A DNA stretch of 64,000 nt from Bacilli bacterium (GTDB lineage: Bacteria; Bacillota_I; Bacilli_A; RF39; UBA660), in NCBI GenBank assembly GCA_017544525.1, contig JAFYEA010000009.1, forward strand, positions 1 through 64,000. The letters are read 5' to 3'. The notes below the pieces were generated by a model. The model had not been told where the DNA came from. It did not search any database and saw only the letters and a program-made list of their open reading frames with translations. This document shows, in pieces, positions 53,114 through 63,041 of this stretch. How positions within the stretch are numbered: the stretch's first letter is position 1; every line of letters starts with the position of its first letter. Both the position numbers and the translations under genes were made by a program.

Positions 53114-54826
53114 CTAACTTTCTAGTTTATTAAGAAGTTTTTTATGTATGCCAGGTTCAACAATATTTAAAGTGCTAAGTACTTTTTCTAATGCTTCTTT
53201 ATAATCTCCTTTATAGAATAGTTTACTACAAGCCTTTAATCCTGCTTCTACTTCTTTATTACTTGTTCTATATCTATTTCCATAAACAATAGCCATTTCT
53301 ACCATTGCTGCTGTTTTAGTTGTAACAGAAGCTGTTTGATATAATTTTAATGCTAAATCACGAGCAGTATCAACTCTTAGATTCAATGTTTTAATTGAAA
53401 TAGGTTTCTTTTCAATCTCAATATTGATTTCTTTAACTGCATCGTAAGCTTCTTTTAATTCAACATAAAACTTTTCTGGAATTACCGGTAAATTATAATC
53501 TTTAATTTTATATTTAGAATTATTAATAATTGTTTTAATTTCAAATAATTGATCTCTAGCTCTTGCTTCATCTTCTTTTAAACTTCCAAGATTCTTAAGA
53601 GTAGATTCAAGTTTGTCTTCTACTTTAGCTAAATTAACAGCTACTAATTCGCATTCATTACTTAATTTTGAGTATGGCATTACCTTAGATAAAGTTCTGT
53701 CATTTATTAATTTAAAACTATCTTTAACTTCTATTAGTTCTTTATTTATTTCGTCTATAAATGTTATTTCATCTTCACTTAAATCATATGTATCTTTTAT
53801 ATTATCAATTTCAGCATATAGATTTCTAACAATACTTGTTACTTTACTTAGTCTTTCACTAATATTGATTATGCCCCTTTCATAATCTTTCTTTCCTCTT
53901 TTTTCTTGATCAAAATCACTATATAATCCTTCATAATAATCGAGTAATGTCTTCAAATCAAATATTGAATCCTGTAGATTTAAAACATTTAATCTATCCA
54001 TTATCTCACTAATTTTTTTATTAGTTTCTTCAATGTTATAATCAATGTTCAAATACTCTAGATTATATCCATCTCTAGTCATCTTAGTACTAATAGTTTT
54101 AATATCTTTCATTTTCTTAGGCAATATCATAGTTGCCATCATAACTATAGTTGGTGCTTCATCAATAACAATACCAATATTATTGATTAAATCATCAAGA
54201 GCTTTAACTATCTTACCTAATTCCTCATATTCTTTATTTTGAATAGCAACTTCAAAAGCACTAAATAATTTATTTATATTTTCAAATTGTAATTCTATTC
54301 TACTAGATACATCTTGATAATCATTCTTATTTTTATTATATTTAAATATTATTTCCCTATAAATACTCTTTAATTTAGTAATTGCTTCTCTATTTCTATC
54401 TTCACTTTCTGTTAATTCTTTTATTTCTCCTAATAAATTAATTGATTTAGCTTTAATATGAAATATATCTTTTTCAGTATTATTAAGACTATCAAAAGCA
54501 CTTTTATAATCTTTATTCATACAAAAGTTTTCTGTTTCAATCAACTCATCAGTTAACTTAGGCAAATCAACATTTTCTATTTCATTAAATGTTTTTTGCC
54601 ATTCTTCAACTTGTTTTTGAATGTTTTTATTATTAGCAAGTTTACTTGCCTTAGATAATTCTGTCATTAAAGAGGCTGATATTATCAAATTCTTTTCAGT
54701 TGTTAACTTATCAATTGAAGACATAATACTCTTCTTTTTATTATTTTTAAGTATTACCATTAAAATATATAATAGTAAAACAACAAATAAAAACACAAGA
54801 ATAATAATTAATGTTGTCTTATTCAT
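53114..54826 (-). CDS. ezrA: Septation ring formation regulator EzrA
   Basis: A 570-residue protein with one N-terminal membrane helix (about 4-26) and a long spectrin-like coiled-coil cytoplasmic part. The C-terminal AIVYGNRYRTSNKEVEAGL and LFYKGDYKEALEKVL segments are the family signature (QNR-type patch YGNRYR). EzrA restrains and positions FtsZ rings in low-GC Gram-positives. AGGAGGATATT precedes the ATG. First gene of the ezrA-ftsK-deoD unit. Confidence 0.93.
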   Translation of the reverse strand: MNKTTLIIILVFLFVVLLLYILMVILKNNKKKSIMSSIDKLTTEKNLIISASLMTELSKASKLANNKNIQKQVEEWQKTFNEIENVDLPKLTDELIETENFCMNKDYKSAFDSLNNTEKDIFHIKAKSINLLGEIKELTESEDRNREAITKLKSIYREIIFKYNKNKNDYQDVSSRIELQFENINKLFSAFEVAIQNKEYEELGKIVKALDDLINNIGIVIDEAPTIVMMATMILPKKMKDIKTISTKMTRDGYNLEYLNIDYNIEETNKKISEIMDRLNVLNLQDSIFDLKTLLDYYEGLYSDFDQEKRGKKDYERGIINISERLSKVTSIVRNLYAEIDNIKDTYDLSEDEITFIDEINKELIEVKDSFKLINDRTLSKVMPYSKLSNECELVAVNLAKVEDKLESTLKNLGSLKEDEARARDQLFEIKTIINNSKYKIKDYNLPVIPEKFYVELKEAYDAVKEINIEIEKKPISIKTLNLRVDTARDLALKLYQTASVTTKTAAMVEMAIVYGNRYRTSNKEVEAGLKACSKLFYKGDYKEALEKVLSTLNIVEPGIHKKLLNKLES

Positions 54827-54891
54827 AATATCCTCCTACTATATTTTAACATATTTATAATATTTTTTGTAGTTTTTTATTAAAATTAAAA

Positions 54892-54916
54892 AAAACAAGA
54901 TTTAAAATCTTGTTTT
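54892..54916 (-). terminator. Intrinsic terminator before ezrA
   Basis: Stem AAAACAAGATT / AATCTTGTTTT with a T run on the minus strand, ending the NPKTG surface protein transcript. Confidence 0.85.
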
Positions 54917-54919
54917 AAA

Positions 54920-56296
54920 CTATAAATTGATGAATTTATTCCTACCATGAAGTACATATAGTACTGCAAATGCTATAGTTAATGCTATAACAAATCCTAA
55001 TTTTTCTAAATCTCCTGTCTTTGGATTTACTATGTCTTTTACTCTTATAGTACTATTATTTGACACAATTGCATCTGTAACATTATCACTATTTAAACTT
55101 GCATTTGCTATTATATTTGAATTAATTTTAGCATTGTTTGGTACCATAACATCATAAGTAAATTCTATACTACTACTTGAATCTAATCTATCAACATTCC
55201 ATGTTATAGTTTTATCAATTTCATCATACACACCATCATTACTAGCAGAATTCTCTACATAAGATACTTCTTCTGGAATATGAGAAACAACCACATTATT
55301 ATATGAATCTACTGTTCCATTATTTGATAACTTAATCTTTACATTTACTGTATCATGTCTAATTGCATTTGTTGATGGACTATTATTGACATAACTAGTT
55401 ACACTTACATCATAAGTACCTACTTTATCAACAATTACAGGATTATGACTGCATGCTGATCCTAGACCACCAACATTGAGAACTCTTCCTTCATCTGCTT
55501 CTTTAGTTTTTGGAACAAAACCAATATAAGCATTAATATCTTCTTCACAATCTGTATAAATAGTTCCTTTTATTTCATTCCAATTATTTACTAAATATGT
55601 ATAAGTCTCAACTAAATTTGTATAATTTACTGATGGATTATATTTAATAAAGTTAGATCCAATATTATATACTATTTGACCATTATCAGTTGATAAATTA
55701 TTATTTTCGTCTAATACCATATAAAATGTGATTTCAATCGGAACAATATATTTATTTCTTTCCATTCCAAGAGGTGCTTTTGTTTCTTCAAGAATTACAA
55801 AATTATATGCTGTTAATGATATATAGTCTATTGTAGATGTTGAAAGACAATCATTATCACCATCAGTACAATCTGTTGCAGTCGTATATGCAGTAAAACC
55901 TTGTATCCCTTTTGTATTTCCTAATGCTTGAACAAATTCGGTTTCATTCCCATATGTTCTTTCTATAGTTGCTTTTACACTTTCATAGTTTTCTAATGTT
56001 TTTATTCCATTTATTAAAGCTTTTTGATCATCATTTAGAAATCCCAAAGCTCTTTCATATGTTATTTCATCAGAACCAATATAAGAATACAAGCTTTCTG
56101 TTTCATTACTTTCATTATTAACATTAATTACATCATTTCCAAACAAACTGCGTATTTCGAAATCTGCAGTTGTAATCAAATTTCCTTGTTCATCTTTCTT
56201 AATAAGCCAATCTTTTCTTTCATCAGCATTAACATAATTAATACTTATAACAAAAATGCATATAAATAATAATACACTTATAAAATGTTTCTTCAT
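54920..56296 (-). CDS. Surface protein with NPKTG sortase-type anchor
   Basis: A 458-residue secreted protein. There is a signal peptide (about 1-24, ending VNADE) and an N-terminal region with LEETKAPLGMERNKY, a pilin/SpaA-like Thr-Lys-Ala-Pro turn often seen in isopeptide-bonded pilins. Next come a Cys-containing central domain and a DUF11-like repeat (about 300-415, VKIKLSNNGTVDSYNNV). The C-terminus has N424-P-K-T-G428, a hydrophobic stretch and GRNK, a sortase sorting signal of the NPKTG form instead of LPXTG. No sortase gene is in the window. Probably covalently attached to the wall. Confidence 0.8.
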   Translation of the reverse strand: MKKHFISVLLFICIFVISINYVNADERKDWLIKKDEQGNLITTADFEIRSLFGNDVINVNNESNETESLYSYIGSDEITYERALGFLNDDQKALINGIKTLENYESVKATIERTYGNETEFVQALGNTKGIQGFTAYTTATDCTDGDNDCLSTSTIDYISLTAYNFVILEETKAPLGMERNKYIVPIEITFYMVLDENNNLSTDNGQIVYNIGSNFIKYNPSVNYTNLVETYTYLVNNWNEIKGTIYTDCEEDINAYIGFVPKTKEADEGRVLNVGGLGSACSHNPVIVDKVGTYDVSVTSYVNNSPSTNAIRHDTVNVKIKLSNNGTVDSYNNVVVSHIPEEVSYVENSASNDGVYDEIDKTITWNVDRLDSSSSIEFTYDVMVPNNAKINSNIIANASLNSDNVTDAIVSNNSTIRVKDIVNPKTGDLEKLGFVIALTIAFAVLYVLHGRNKFINL

Positions 56297-56338
56297 AACT
56301 TCTCACCTACTATATAATTTTATCATTTTTATCAATTA

Positions 56339-56363
56339 AAAATCAAGATTAATATCTTGATTT
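56339..56363 (-). terminator. Intrinsic terminator of the hypothetical gene at 56349-57032
   Basis: Stem AAATCAAGAT / ATCTTGATTT with a T tail on the minus strand. It contains the stop codon. Confidence 0.85.
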
Positions 56364-57032
56364 ATCATAGAACTTTCTTCTTAGTCTCTTATATGTAAGA
56401 TTTTCAACTACTAAATATTTTCCATCCATAAATGTATTAATACTTAAACTTTCTGTATCCATATAATCATGCATTAATAACTTGTACGCCACTTCGCAAA
56501 ATTCTAAATCTTCTTTTGAATTTATTTCACTTCCATTTAAATTATATACAACTACTTTGTCATAATTTAATGATGGAGATGCATTACATATACCATTAGA
56601 AATAGATGGTATATTTGGATTAGGAATATTTGGATATTCTAATTTAGACATTCTTTTCTTAAAAGCAACTATTTCTTTTAATTGATTAAGTATATATTCT
56701 CTATTTCTTCTTTCTCTTATTATTTCATTTATTTCTTCTAGTTCTTTACTTGTTAATTCATCATCACTATCAAATATAGATATTTTAATTTTAAAAATAA
56801 AATCTTCTAATCTATTTAAACTCATTGAATTAAGTTCATCAAAAGAAGGAATATCACTTTGTAATATATATCTTTTAGCAACAGGATTTTTTATTCTTAT
56901 AAAATCGTGATCATCTAAAATGGACATATTCAATTCTAAAAACAATTCATTAGGAACATCTCTATTATTATCAACTAAATATTCAATATCATCTCTTTGA
57001 ACATAACATTCATTATTATTAATAATTTTCAT
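56349..57032 (-). CDS. Hypothetical cytoplasmic protein
   Basis: A 227-residue acidic, helical protein that I do not recognise. It has an Asn/Asp-rich N-terminal part, a charged coiled-coil at about 80-130 (ELEEINEIIRERRNREYIL), an unusual Pro/Asn linker YPNIPNPNIPSISNG, and a C-terminal VENLTYKRLRRKFYDK. No signal peptide or membrane segment. AAGGTGATATACT precedes the ATG. It stands between two terminators. Confidence 0.5.
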   Translation of the reverse strand: MKIINNNECYVQRDDIEYLVDNNRDVPNELFLELNMSILDDHDFIRIKNPVAKRYILQSDIPSFDELNSMSLNRLEDFIFKIKISIFDSDDELTSKELEEINEIIRERRNREYILNQLKEIVAFKKRMSKLEYPNIPNPNIPSISNGICNASPSLNYDKVVVYNLNGSEINSKEDLEFCEVAYKLLMHDYMDTESLSINTFMDGKYLVVENLTYKRLRRKFYDKSRY

Positions 57033-57067
57033 AGTATATCACCTTGTATAACATAGTATAACAAAAA

Positions 57068-57091
57068 AATAATTGTTTTGAAACAATTATT
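57068..57091 (-). terminator. Intrinsic terminator of the anchored protein gene
   Basis: Stem AATAATTGTTT / AAACAATTATT with a T run on the minus strand. It overlaps the stop codon. Confidence 0.85.
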
Positions 57092-58184
57092 CTTTATAAT
57101 TAACTAATTCTTTTATATATTTTTCAGTGTTAGATGATATTAAACCTTCAACATCATACATAACATTATTTTCATCAACAAAGTATCTATTACCATAATG
57201 TTTATTACCAAGAATATAATATCTACAATTATTAAATATTATTTTTATATCTTCTTTACTAACGCTTGTTTCTTCTTTCATATTTAATATGTAATTTGGT
57301 CTATAATGTCTAAATGTTAATAATTCTTTAGTTATTTCTTCTATTTTATTCTTATCAGTTATTTCATATGTATTTTCTTTATATTCTACTTTTATTACAT
57401 CTACATTTAATTTTACTTTTAAATTTAACTTTCTATTTTCAAATATATTTTCAATGTATTTATAAATACTTATCTTATTTTCAAGAAAAACAATAAATGT
57501 ATTTTCCTCAGGGCTTTCTATATATCCCATAATACCGCCATATAAATATACTTTTGTATTATTATCAAGAATAAGAGTTACTTGTGGGCCTTTATCATAT
57601 GATGTAAAATCTTCATGATTATTTACTATAAAATACTTATAGTGAAGAATAGTATCTATTTCATTTTTGTCAGTTATTTCTGTAATAACACCATCTTTAT
57701 TAATAGATAAAGTGTTAGATATTAATGATTTATAAATGTTTTTATCACTATAATTTAATATTAAATTATACATAAAATCACTAAAATCCTCCGGTATTTC
57801 AAAAGTTATGTCATCTTTAATACCAAATTCATCACCCATACTAATCTTAATATTATCATTTAAATAAACTTCATATTCATCCATCATATAAACGCAATCA
57901 CAGGTTTCAAAATCAAAATTAGTCTGCTTAATATTAGAAAAGAATTTCTTTGCTTTTTTAAAATCCTCGCCAGTTAAATCAAATCTTACTTCATCAACAT
58001 AATTTCCATTTTTAGTTATATCATTAATTCCTTCAGCTGTTGCTATGTTATATCCAGGATAAAACTTTATAGTTATTTTATTAATATTATCAATGTGTTC
58101 TCCTCTATTATTGAAATATAAAATAGCAAGTATTCCAATTATTAATATTATAATTATAGCAATCATTATTATTCTTTTTTTCAT
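57087..58184 (-). CDS. Single-TM anchored protein of unknown function
   Basis: A 365-residue protein. An N-terminal membrane helix (about 4-25, Ile-rich) is followed by an external domain with two similar-looking halves: each has a KYFIVNNHEDF or KITIKFYPGYN-type beta strand and a LTGEDFKKAKKFF or YEITDKNKIEEITKELL helix. A Cys-containing CDCVY motif is present. The domain resembles no family I can name. The ATG at 58184, with AGGTGA upstream, is preferred over a GTG three codons earlier. Confidence 0.55.
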   Translation of the reverse strand: MKKRIIMIAIIIILIIGILAILYFNNRGEHIDNINKITIKFYPGYNIATAEGINDITKNGNYVDEVRFDLTGEDFKKAKKFFSNIKQTNFDFETCDCVYMMDEYEVYLNDNIKISMGDEFGIKDDITFEIPEDFSDFMYNLILNYSDKNIYKSLISNTLSINKDGVITEITDKNEIDTILHYKYFIVNNHEDFTSYDKGPQVTLILDNNTKVYLYGGIMGYIESPEENTFIVFLENKISIYKYIENIFENRKLNLKVKLNVDVIKVEYKENTYEITDKNKIEEITKELLTFRHYRPNYILNMKEETSVSKEDIKIIFNNCRYYILGNKHYGNRYFVDENNVMYDVEGLISSNTEKYIKELVNYKE

Positions 58185-58221
58185 ACTATTCACCTATTAT
58201 AATTATAAAATTTAAGCAAAT

Positions 58222-58243
58222 AAAAAGCAAGATAACTTGCTTT
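58222..58243 (-). terminator. Intrinsic terminator of the DUF362 gene
   Basis: Stem AAAGCAAG / CTTGCTTT with a 4-nt loop and T-rich tail on the minus strand. It touches the stop codon. Confidence 0.85.
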
Positions 58244-59129
58244 ATTCTTCATCAACATTTATTAATTCATATTCCTTAGTACCAAAGCCTAATTCATTTG
58301 CAACATCTATAGTATAAGTTCCATGTCTTGAATTAACTCTTTCTAAGAAATGTCCTTTTCCTTCATCATCTGAAGAAGTAACTAAATCAATACATGCTTG
58401 ATCTATAGCTACAGGATCTAATGAAGAAAGAATTCCTATATCTTTCATACAAGGATCTTCTGCAACAGCACAACAGTCACAATCTACACTCATATTTTTC
58501 ATTACATTTATATAAATAATATTACCTCTAAATAAATTGTGAACTGAACTGGCAGCATCAGCCATACTTTCTAAAAATGCATCTTGTTCTGGTAAATTTT
58601 CCCATAATATTTCTGCATTATCAGTAAATCCTGCTGAATGTATATATGCTTTACCTCTTCTTGAAGCACAACCAATTGATAATTGTTTTAAAGCTCCTCC
58701 ATATCCACCCATTGGATGCCCTTTAAAATGCGATAATACTAACATAGAATCATAATTTTTAATATGTGATCCTACATAATTTTTTTGAATTCTTTTACCA
58801 TTTGGAATATGAAGAGTTATATCCCCTTCTTCATCCATAATATCAACATTATAATACTTATCCCATCCATGTTTATGAATTAATCTTTTATGATCGTAGT
58901 TATTTGTTCTTTCTCCTTCATACGCAGTATTACATTCAACAACAGTAGCATCTAATTTATTAACCAAATCTTTCATAAAATCAGGTCTTAAATAATTTTG
59001 ATTTCCTTTTTCTCCACTATGTAATTTAACTGCTACTTTACCAGTTAGTTCTTTTCCAAGAACTTCATACATTCTTATTAAACTTTCAGGTGTTATTTCT
59101 TTTGTAAAATACACTTTTGATTTTGTCAT
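58242..59129 (-). CDS. DUF362 domain protein
   Basis: A 295-residue protein of the DUF362 family, recognised by VAVKLHSGEKGNQNYLRPDF, HIKNYDSMLVLSHFKGHPMGGYGGALKQLSIG and the Cys-containing NMSVDCDCCAVAEDPCMKDIGIL followed by SLDPVAIDQACIDLV. Some members carry an extra ferredoxin domain, which is absent here. The clustered Cys may bind metal. Biochemical function not established. GAAAGGAAAAAT precedes the ATG. Confidence 0.88.
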   Translation of the reverse strand: MTKSKVYFTKEITPESLIRMYEVLGKELTGKVAVKLHSGEKGNQNYLRPDFMKDLVNKLDATVVECNTAYEGERTNNYDHKRLIHKHGWDKYYNVDIMDEEGDITLHIPNGKRIQKNYVGSHIKNYDSMLVLSHFKGHPMGGYGGALKQLSIGCASRRGKAYIHSAGFTDNAEILWENLPEQDAFLESMADAASSVHNLFRGNIIYINVMKNMSVDCDCCAVAEDPCMKDIGILSSLDPVAIDQACIDLVTSSDDEGKGHFLERVNSRHGTYTIDVANELGFGTKEYELINVDEE

Positions 59130-59146
59130 ATTTTTCCTTTCTTTAA

Positions 59147-59171
59147 AAAAGAGTCATTAATGACTTCTTTT
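59147..59171 (-). terminator. Intrinsic terminator of the aquaporin gene
   Basis: Stem around GAAGTCAT / ATGACTC with one bulge and a T run on the minus strand. It overlaps the stop codon. Confidence 0.75.
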
Positions 59172-59846
59172 TTTATTTACTGGTGTTGCATTTAAATATT
59201 TAAATACAAATGCCGCTAATGTTGCCCCTAGTAATGGGAATACAATAAATACCCAAACTTGGCAAAGTGCATCTCCACCTGCAAAAACTGCTGGTGATAA
59301 ACTTCTTGCTGGGTTAACTGAAGTACCAGTTAATCTAATACCTAGCAAATGTACAAAAGCTAATGTTAAACCAATTACTAAACCAGCAACATTTGATTTT
59401 GATTCATCATTTGTAACGCCAAGAATAGTATAAACAAATATAAATGTTAATACTATTTCAGTAATTGCAGCACCTAATAGTGTAATTTCTGTTGAAGATA
59501 AAACACCATATCCATTTGCACCTAATGATTGAGTTACAATACTTGTATTATTAATAATAATATTTAATATTGCAGTACCAGCAAAAGCACCTGCTACTTG
59601 TGAAACAACATAACCACAGAATTCTTTAACACTTAATTTTCCAGTTATTAACATAGCAAGTGAAACTGCTGGGTTAACATGACATCCTGAAATATTACCA
59701 ATAACATATGCCATAGCAACAATAGCAAGACCAAATGCTAATGCAGTAGCAACTAAGTTACCACCTGATACAACAGCAATTCCAGTACCAAATAAAACTA
59801 ATGTTAAAGTACCAATAAATTCTGCAATATATTTTTTCATACACAT
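59157..59846 (-). CDS. Aquaporin (MIP family, AqpZ-like)
   Basis: A 229-residue channel with six helices and two pore half-helices. The NPA motifs are at 58-60 (CHVNPAVS) and 178-180 (SVNPARS). A His at 166 and Arg at 181 form the narrow aromatic/arginine filter typical of water-selective AqpZ rather than glycerol facilitators. Stand-alone gene. AAAGGATATGT precedes the first ATG. A second ATG two codons later is an alternative. Confidence 0.93.
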   Translation of the reverse strand: MCMKKYIAEFIGTLTLVLFGTGIAVVSGGNLVATALAFGLAIVAMAYVIGNISGCHVNPAVSLAMLITGKLSVKEFCGYVVSQVAGAFAGTAILNIIINNTSIVTQSLGANGYGVLSSTEITLLGAAITEIVLTFIFVYTILGVTNDESKSNVAGLVIGLTLAFVHLLGIRLTGTSVNPARSLSPAVFAGGDALCQVWVFIVFPLLGATLAAFVFKYLNATPVNKKRSH

Positions 59847-59903
59847 ACATATCCTTTCTTAATTTTATTTTATATTTTATAAATATAAAAATCAATAATT
59901 TTA

Positions 59904-61349
59904 TTATTTAAATAATTTCTTAAATACGTAGTTAACTAGTTTAGTAGTACTTTTATTAATAATTTTATCTTCTATTTTCTTAGCAGTTTTATTCTTTTTA
60001 TTTGTTTTCTTAGAATCATTCTTGTCTTCTTTCTTTTCTTTTTCTGCTTCTTTTGTTTGTTCTTCTTTAGTTTTCTCAATTTTTTCAAAAGCACTTTCTT
60101 CATCTATTACTTTGTCATACTTTTGATATAATCTACTTTTCTTTATTAATTCTTTTCTTTCTTCATCAGTTATAGTTCCCATTCTACTTTGTGGAGGCAA
60201 TATAGTTACTTTCTCAACTATTTCCGGTTCACCTTTTTCATTTTGAAAAGATACTAATGCTTCTCCTGTTCCAAGTAATCTTATAACTTCAGCAGCATCA
60301 AAATTAGGATTTTTTCTAAACGCTTTAGCCGCTACCACTATACTCTTTTCATCAGTAGAAGTATATGCTCTTAATACATGTTGTACTCTATTACCAAGTT
60401 GACTTAAAATATCATCTTTTATATCAGTTGGACTTTGACTAATAAAGTATACCCCTATTCCCTTAGATCTAATTAATTTAACAATACTTGTTAATTGTTT
60501 AATATAACTATCTTTCATTTCACTGAATATTAAATGTGCTTCATCAAAGAAAAACACTAATTTTGGTTTATTTAAATCGCCTACTTCAGGCATTTCATTA
60601 TATATAGTTGTTAATAACCATAATAGGAAAACAACATACATAGTAGAATTTTTAAATAAGTCTACTGCATCTAATATATTGATATATCCATAACCATTAT
60701 TTGAATCATATTTCATAAAATCTTTAATATCAAATGATGGTTTACCAAAGAATAAATTGCCACCAGCATCATTTAAATTAAGAACAGCTCTTTTAATTGT
60801 GGTAATACTTTGTGTAGGTATATTTCCATATTTACTAGAATATTCTTTTCTCTTATCATTAACATATCCAAGCATAGAATCTAGATCATTTAAATCTATT
60901 AATTCTAATTTTTCCACCTCAGATATTTTAAATACTACTCCTAATATTTCTTCTTGAGAATCAGTTAAATCCAATAATCTTGCTAAAAGTCTAGGTCCTA
61001 CTGAAGAAACTGTTGTCCTAATAGGATGTCCTCTTTTACCAAACACATCATAATATGTTGTAGGAAAGCTTTTGAATTCAAAGTCTTCTAGTTCTAGGTT
61101 TTTAACCCTTTTTAATACATTTTCGCTTTCTTCTCCAGGAAAAGCCATTCCTGCTAAATCACCTTTTACATCAACTAGAAATACAGGAACCCCCGCTTCT
61201 GAAAAACTTTCAGCCATTACTTTTAATGTCACTGTTTTACCACTACCAGATGCGCCAGTTATAATTCCATGACGATTCGCCATATTAGGAAGCAAATATA
61301 ATTCTTTCTCACTATTCTTTCCTATTAACAACTTTTCATTTCTATACAT
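59904..61349 (-). CDS. HerA-like / DUF853 ATPase
   Basis: A 481-residue ATPase of the HerA-FtsK superfamily (DUF853, YjgR-like). Walker A GASGSGKTVTLKV is at about 32-44, VDVKGDLAGMAFPG follows, Walker B is LVFFFDEAHLIF, and IGVYFISQSPTDI is the sensor region. The C-terminal 60 residues are a Lys/Glu-rich tail (KTKEEQTKEAEKEKKED), probably disordered. Proposed roles are DNA translocation or helicase work, unproven. AGGAGGGTTTAT precedes the ATG. It follows ldh. Confidence 0.88.
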   Translation of the reverse strand: MYRNEKLLIGKNSEKELYLLPNMANRHGIITGASGSGKTVTLKVMAESFSEAGVPVFLVDVKGDLAGMAFPGEESENVLKRVKNLELEDFEFKSFPTTYYDVFGKRGHPIRTTVSSVGPRLLARLLDLTDSQEEILGVVFKISEVEKLELIDLNDLDSMLGYVNDKRKEYSSKYGNIPTQSITTIKRAVLNLNDAGGNLFFGKPSFDIKDFMKYDSNNGYGYINILDAVDLFKNSTMYVVFLLWLLTTIYNEMPEVGDLNKPKLVFFFDEAHLIFSEMKDSYIKQLTSIVKLIRSKGIGVYFISQSPTDIKDDILSQLGNRVQHVLRAYTSTDEKSIVVAAKAFRKNPNFDAAEVIRLLGTGEALVSFQNEKGEPEIVEKVTILPPQSRMGTITDEERKELIKKSRLYQKYDKVIDEESAFEKIEKTKEEQTKEAEKEKKEDKNDSKKTNKKNKTAKKIEDKIINKSTTKLVNYVFKKLFK

Positions 61350-61359
61350 ATAAACCCTC

Positions 61360-62271
61360 CTATTTTAATGTTTTATCTATAGCATCTTTAATTACTTTTA
61401 TTGATTCGTCTAATTTTTTATTTTCTTCCCTAGTTAATGGAATATCTATCTTTTCACTTACTCCATCTATTCCAACAATAGTAGGTGTTGATATACAAAC
61501 ATCTCTTTTTTTGTCTAAAGAAGAAACTGATAATATTATTTTCTTATCTTCTAATATTGCATTAGTAATTCTTACCATACATGTTCCTATACCATATGAA
61601 GTAGAACCTTTTCTATCAATTACTTCATATGCAGAATTTCTAACACTTTTTTCTATTTTATCAAGTTCTTTTTTATTTAAAATATTAGTTATTTTTTTAA
61701 ATCCAACATTAGCATTACTCCAAGGAATAAATTCAGAATCTCCATGTTCACCTATTACATATGCATCTATATCTTTAGAACACATATTTAATTTTTCACC
61801 CAAAATATATCTTAATCTTGCAGTATCTAATGCTGCTCCTGTACCTATTACTTTCTTATATGAAGCGCCACTATATTTATAAGTTAGATATGTCATTACA
61901 TCCAAAGGATTAGTAGCTATTAAATATATACCTTTGAAACCACTTTTTCTTATTTCTTTAATAATTGATTTAAATATCTTAGCATTCTTATATACTAAAT
62001 CCATTCTAGTTTCACCAGGTTTTTGACTAGCACCTGCTGTAATAACAACTATCTTAGCATCTTTGCATTCATTATAATTACCAACTCTAATATTCATCTT
62101 AGATGGAGCATATGGTAAACAATGATTTAAATCCATTACTTCACCAATTGTTTTACTTTCATTAATATCAATTAATACTAAATCACTAACATATGTTTTT
62201 TGATTAACTAATGCATATGCATAAGCCATACCAACGTTACCACAACCAACCAACACAACTTTATTATTCAT
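61360..62271 (-). CDS. ldh: L-lactate dehydrogenase
   Basis: A 303-residue LDH. The NAD site is VGCGNVGMAYA. The substrate-specificity loop ASQKPGETRMDLV keeps Gln83 (lactate, not malate) and Arg89. The catalytic pair is Asp149/Arg152 in ALDTARLR, with His176 in GEHGDSE. It reduces pyruvate to L-lactate, so fermentative metabolism is likely. It starts 1 nt after the Tim44-like gene. AAGGAGTATTAAT precedes the ATG. Confidence 0.95.
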   Translation of the reverse strand: MNNKVVLVGCGNVGMAYAYALVNQKTYVSDLVLIDINESKTIGEVMDLNHCLPYAPSKMNIRVGNYNECKDAKIVVITAGASQKPGETRMDLVYKNAKIFKSIIKEIRKSGFKGIYLIATNPLDVMTYLTYKYSGASYKKVIGTGAALDTARLRYILGEKLNMCSKDIDAYVIGEHGDSEFIPWSNANVGFKKITNILNKKELDKIEKSVRNSAYEVIDRKGSTSYGIGTCMVRITNAILEDKKIILSVSSLDKKRDVCISTPTIVGIDGVSEKIDIPLTREENKKLDESIKVIKDAIDKTLK

Positions 62272-62272
62272 A

Positions 62273-63013
62273 TTAATACTCCTTTAGATTATTTAAAAAC
62301 CATATTCTTTTTACGAATTCAACACCGCTAGATGGTACTATTAAACTTCCACTACAATATTCGCATCCCTTAGAATCAATATCTTTGATAGGTGCTCCAC
62401 AATTAGGACAATTAAGGCCTAATACTCTTATTCTATGTTCTCCATATAATTTAGCATCTATTACATGTATAAATTCTGTTTTATATCTAGTTTGTTTTTT
62501 TCTACCTATTTTACCTTTTTCACGAGTAAAATATTCTAAAGATGTTTGAAATTGCATTGTTGCTGTTTCGTTATGTTTTTCATATTTACTTAATACTGTT
62601 TTATGAAATACTATATTATCACATACAAATTTGTCATTTTTTAAATCTTCTATTTTACTAGCTACATAATTATATATTTTTTCATTTTTATTTTTTAGTA
62701 AATCTATATTTTTACTCTCAATAGCATTTAGTACATTAGTTATATTAGCTTCTGCACTTGCTTTTAATTCGTTTATATTTAGATTAGGAAAATCTCTTTT
62801 TATTTGATCTAAATATACATTTTCCATAGAATAAACTGTCTTATGCATTTCTGAATCAGCTATTCTGCTCTTCTCAATTGCTTCTTTTAATGACGTTGTA
62901 TCAAAGTATTCTTTTAAAAATCCTCTTACTTTAGCAACAATAAATATTGATACTCCTAATATCACTATCAAAAGAAGAGCAATTAATACTAATTTAATTA
63001 TTATATAATTCAT
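62273..63013 (-). CDS. Tim44-like domain protein with zinc ribbon
   Basis: A 246-residue protein. One N-terminal membrane helix (about 5-28) is followed by a helical and beta domain resembling the Tim44-like lipid-binding fold (VYLDQIKRDFPNLNINELKA, FIHVIDAKLYGEHRI). A zinc ribbon sits near 205-225: LNCPNCGAPIKDIDSKGCEYCSGSL, with two C-x-x-C pairs. Function in bacteria unknown. It is encoded just before ldh. Confidence 0.7.
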   Translation of the reverse strand: MNYIIIKLVLIALLLIVILGVSIFIVAKVRGFLKEYFDTTSLKEAIEKSRIADSEMHKTVYSMENVYLDQIKRDFPNLNINELKASAEANITNVLNAIESKNIDLLKNKNEKIYNYVASKIEDLKNDKFVCDNIVFHKTVLSKYEKHNETATMQFQTSLEYFTREKGKIGRKKQTRYKTEFIHVIDAKLYGEHRIRVLGLNCPNCGAPIKDIDSKGCEYCSGSLIVPSSGVEFVKRIWFLNNLKEY

Positions 63014-63041
63014 AATATCATCCCAATCTAACTTTATTTTA

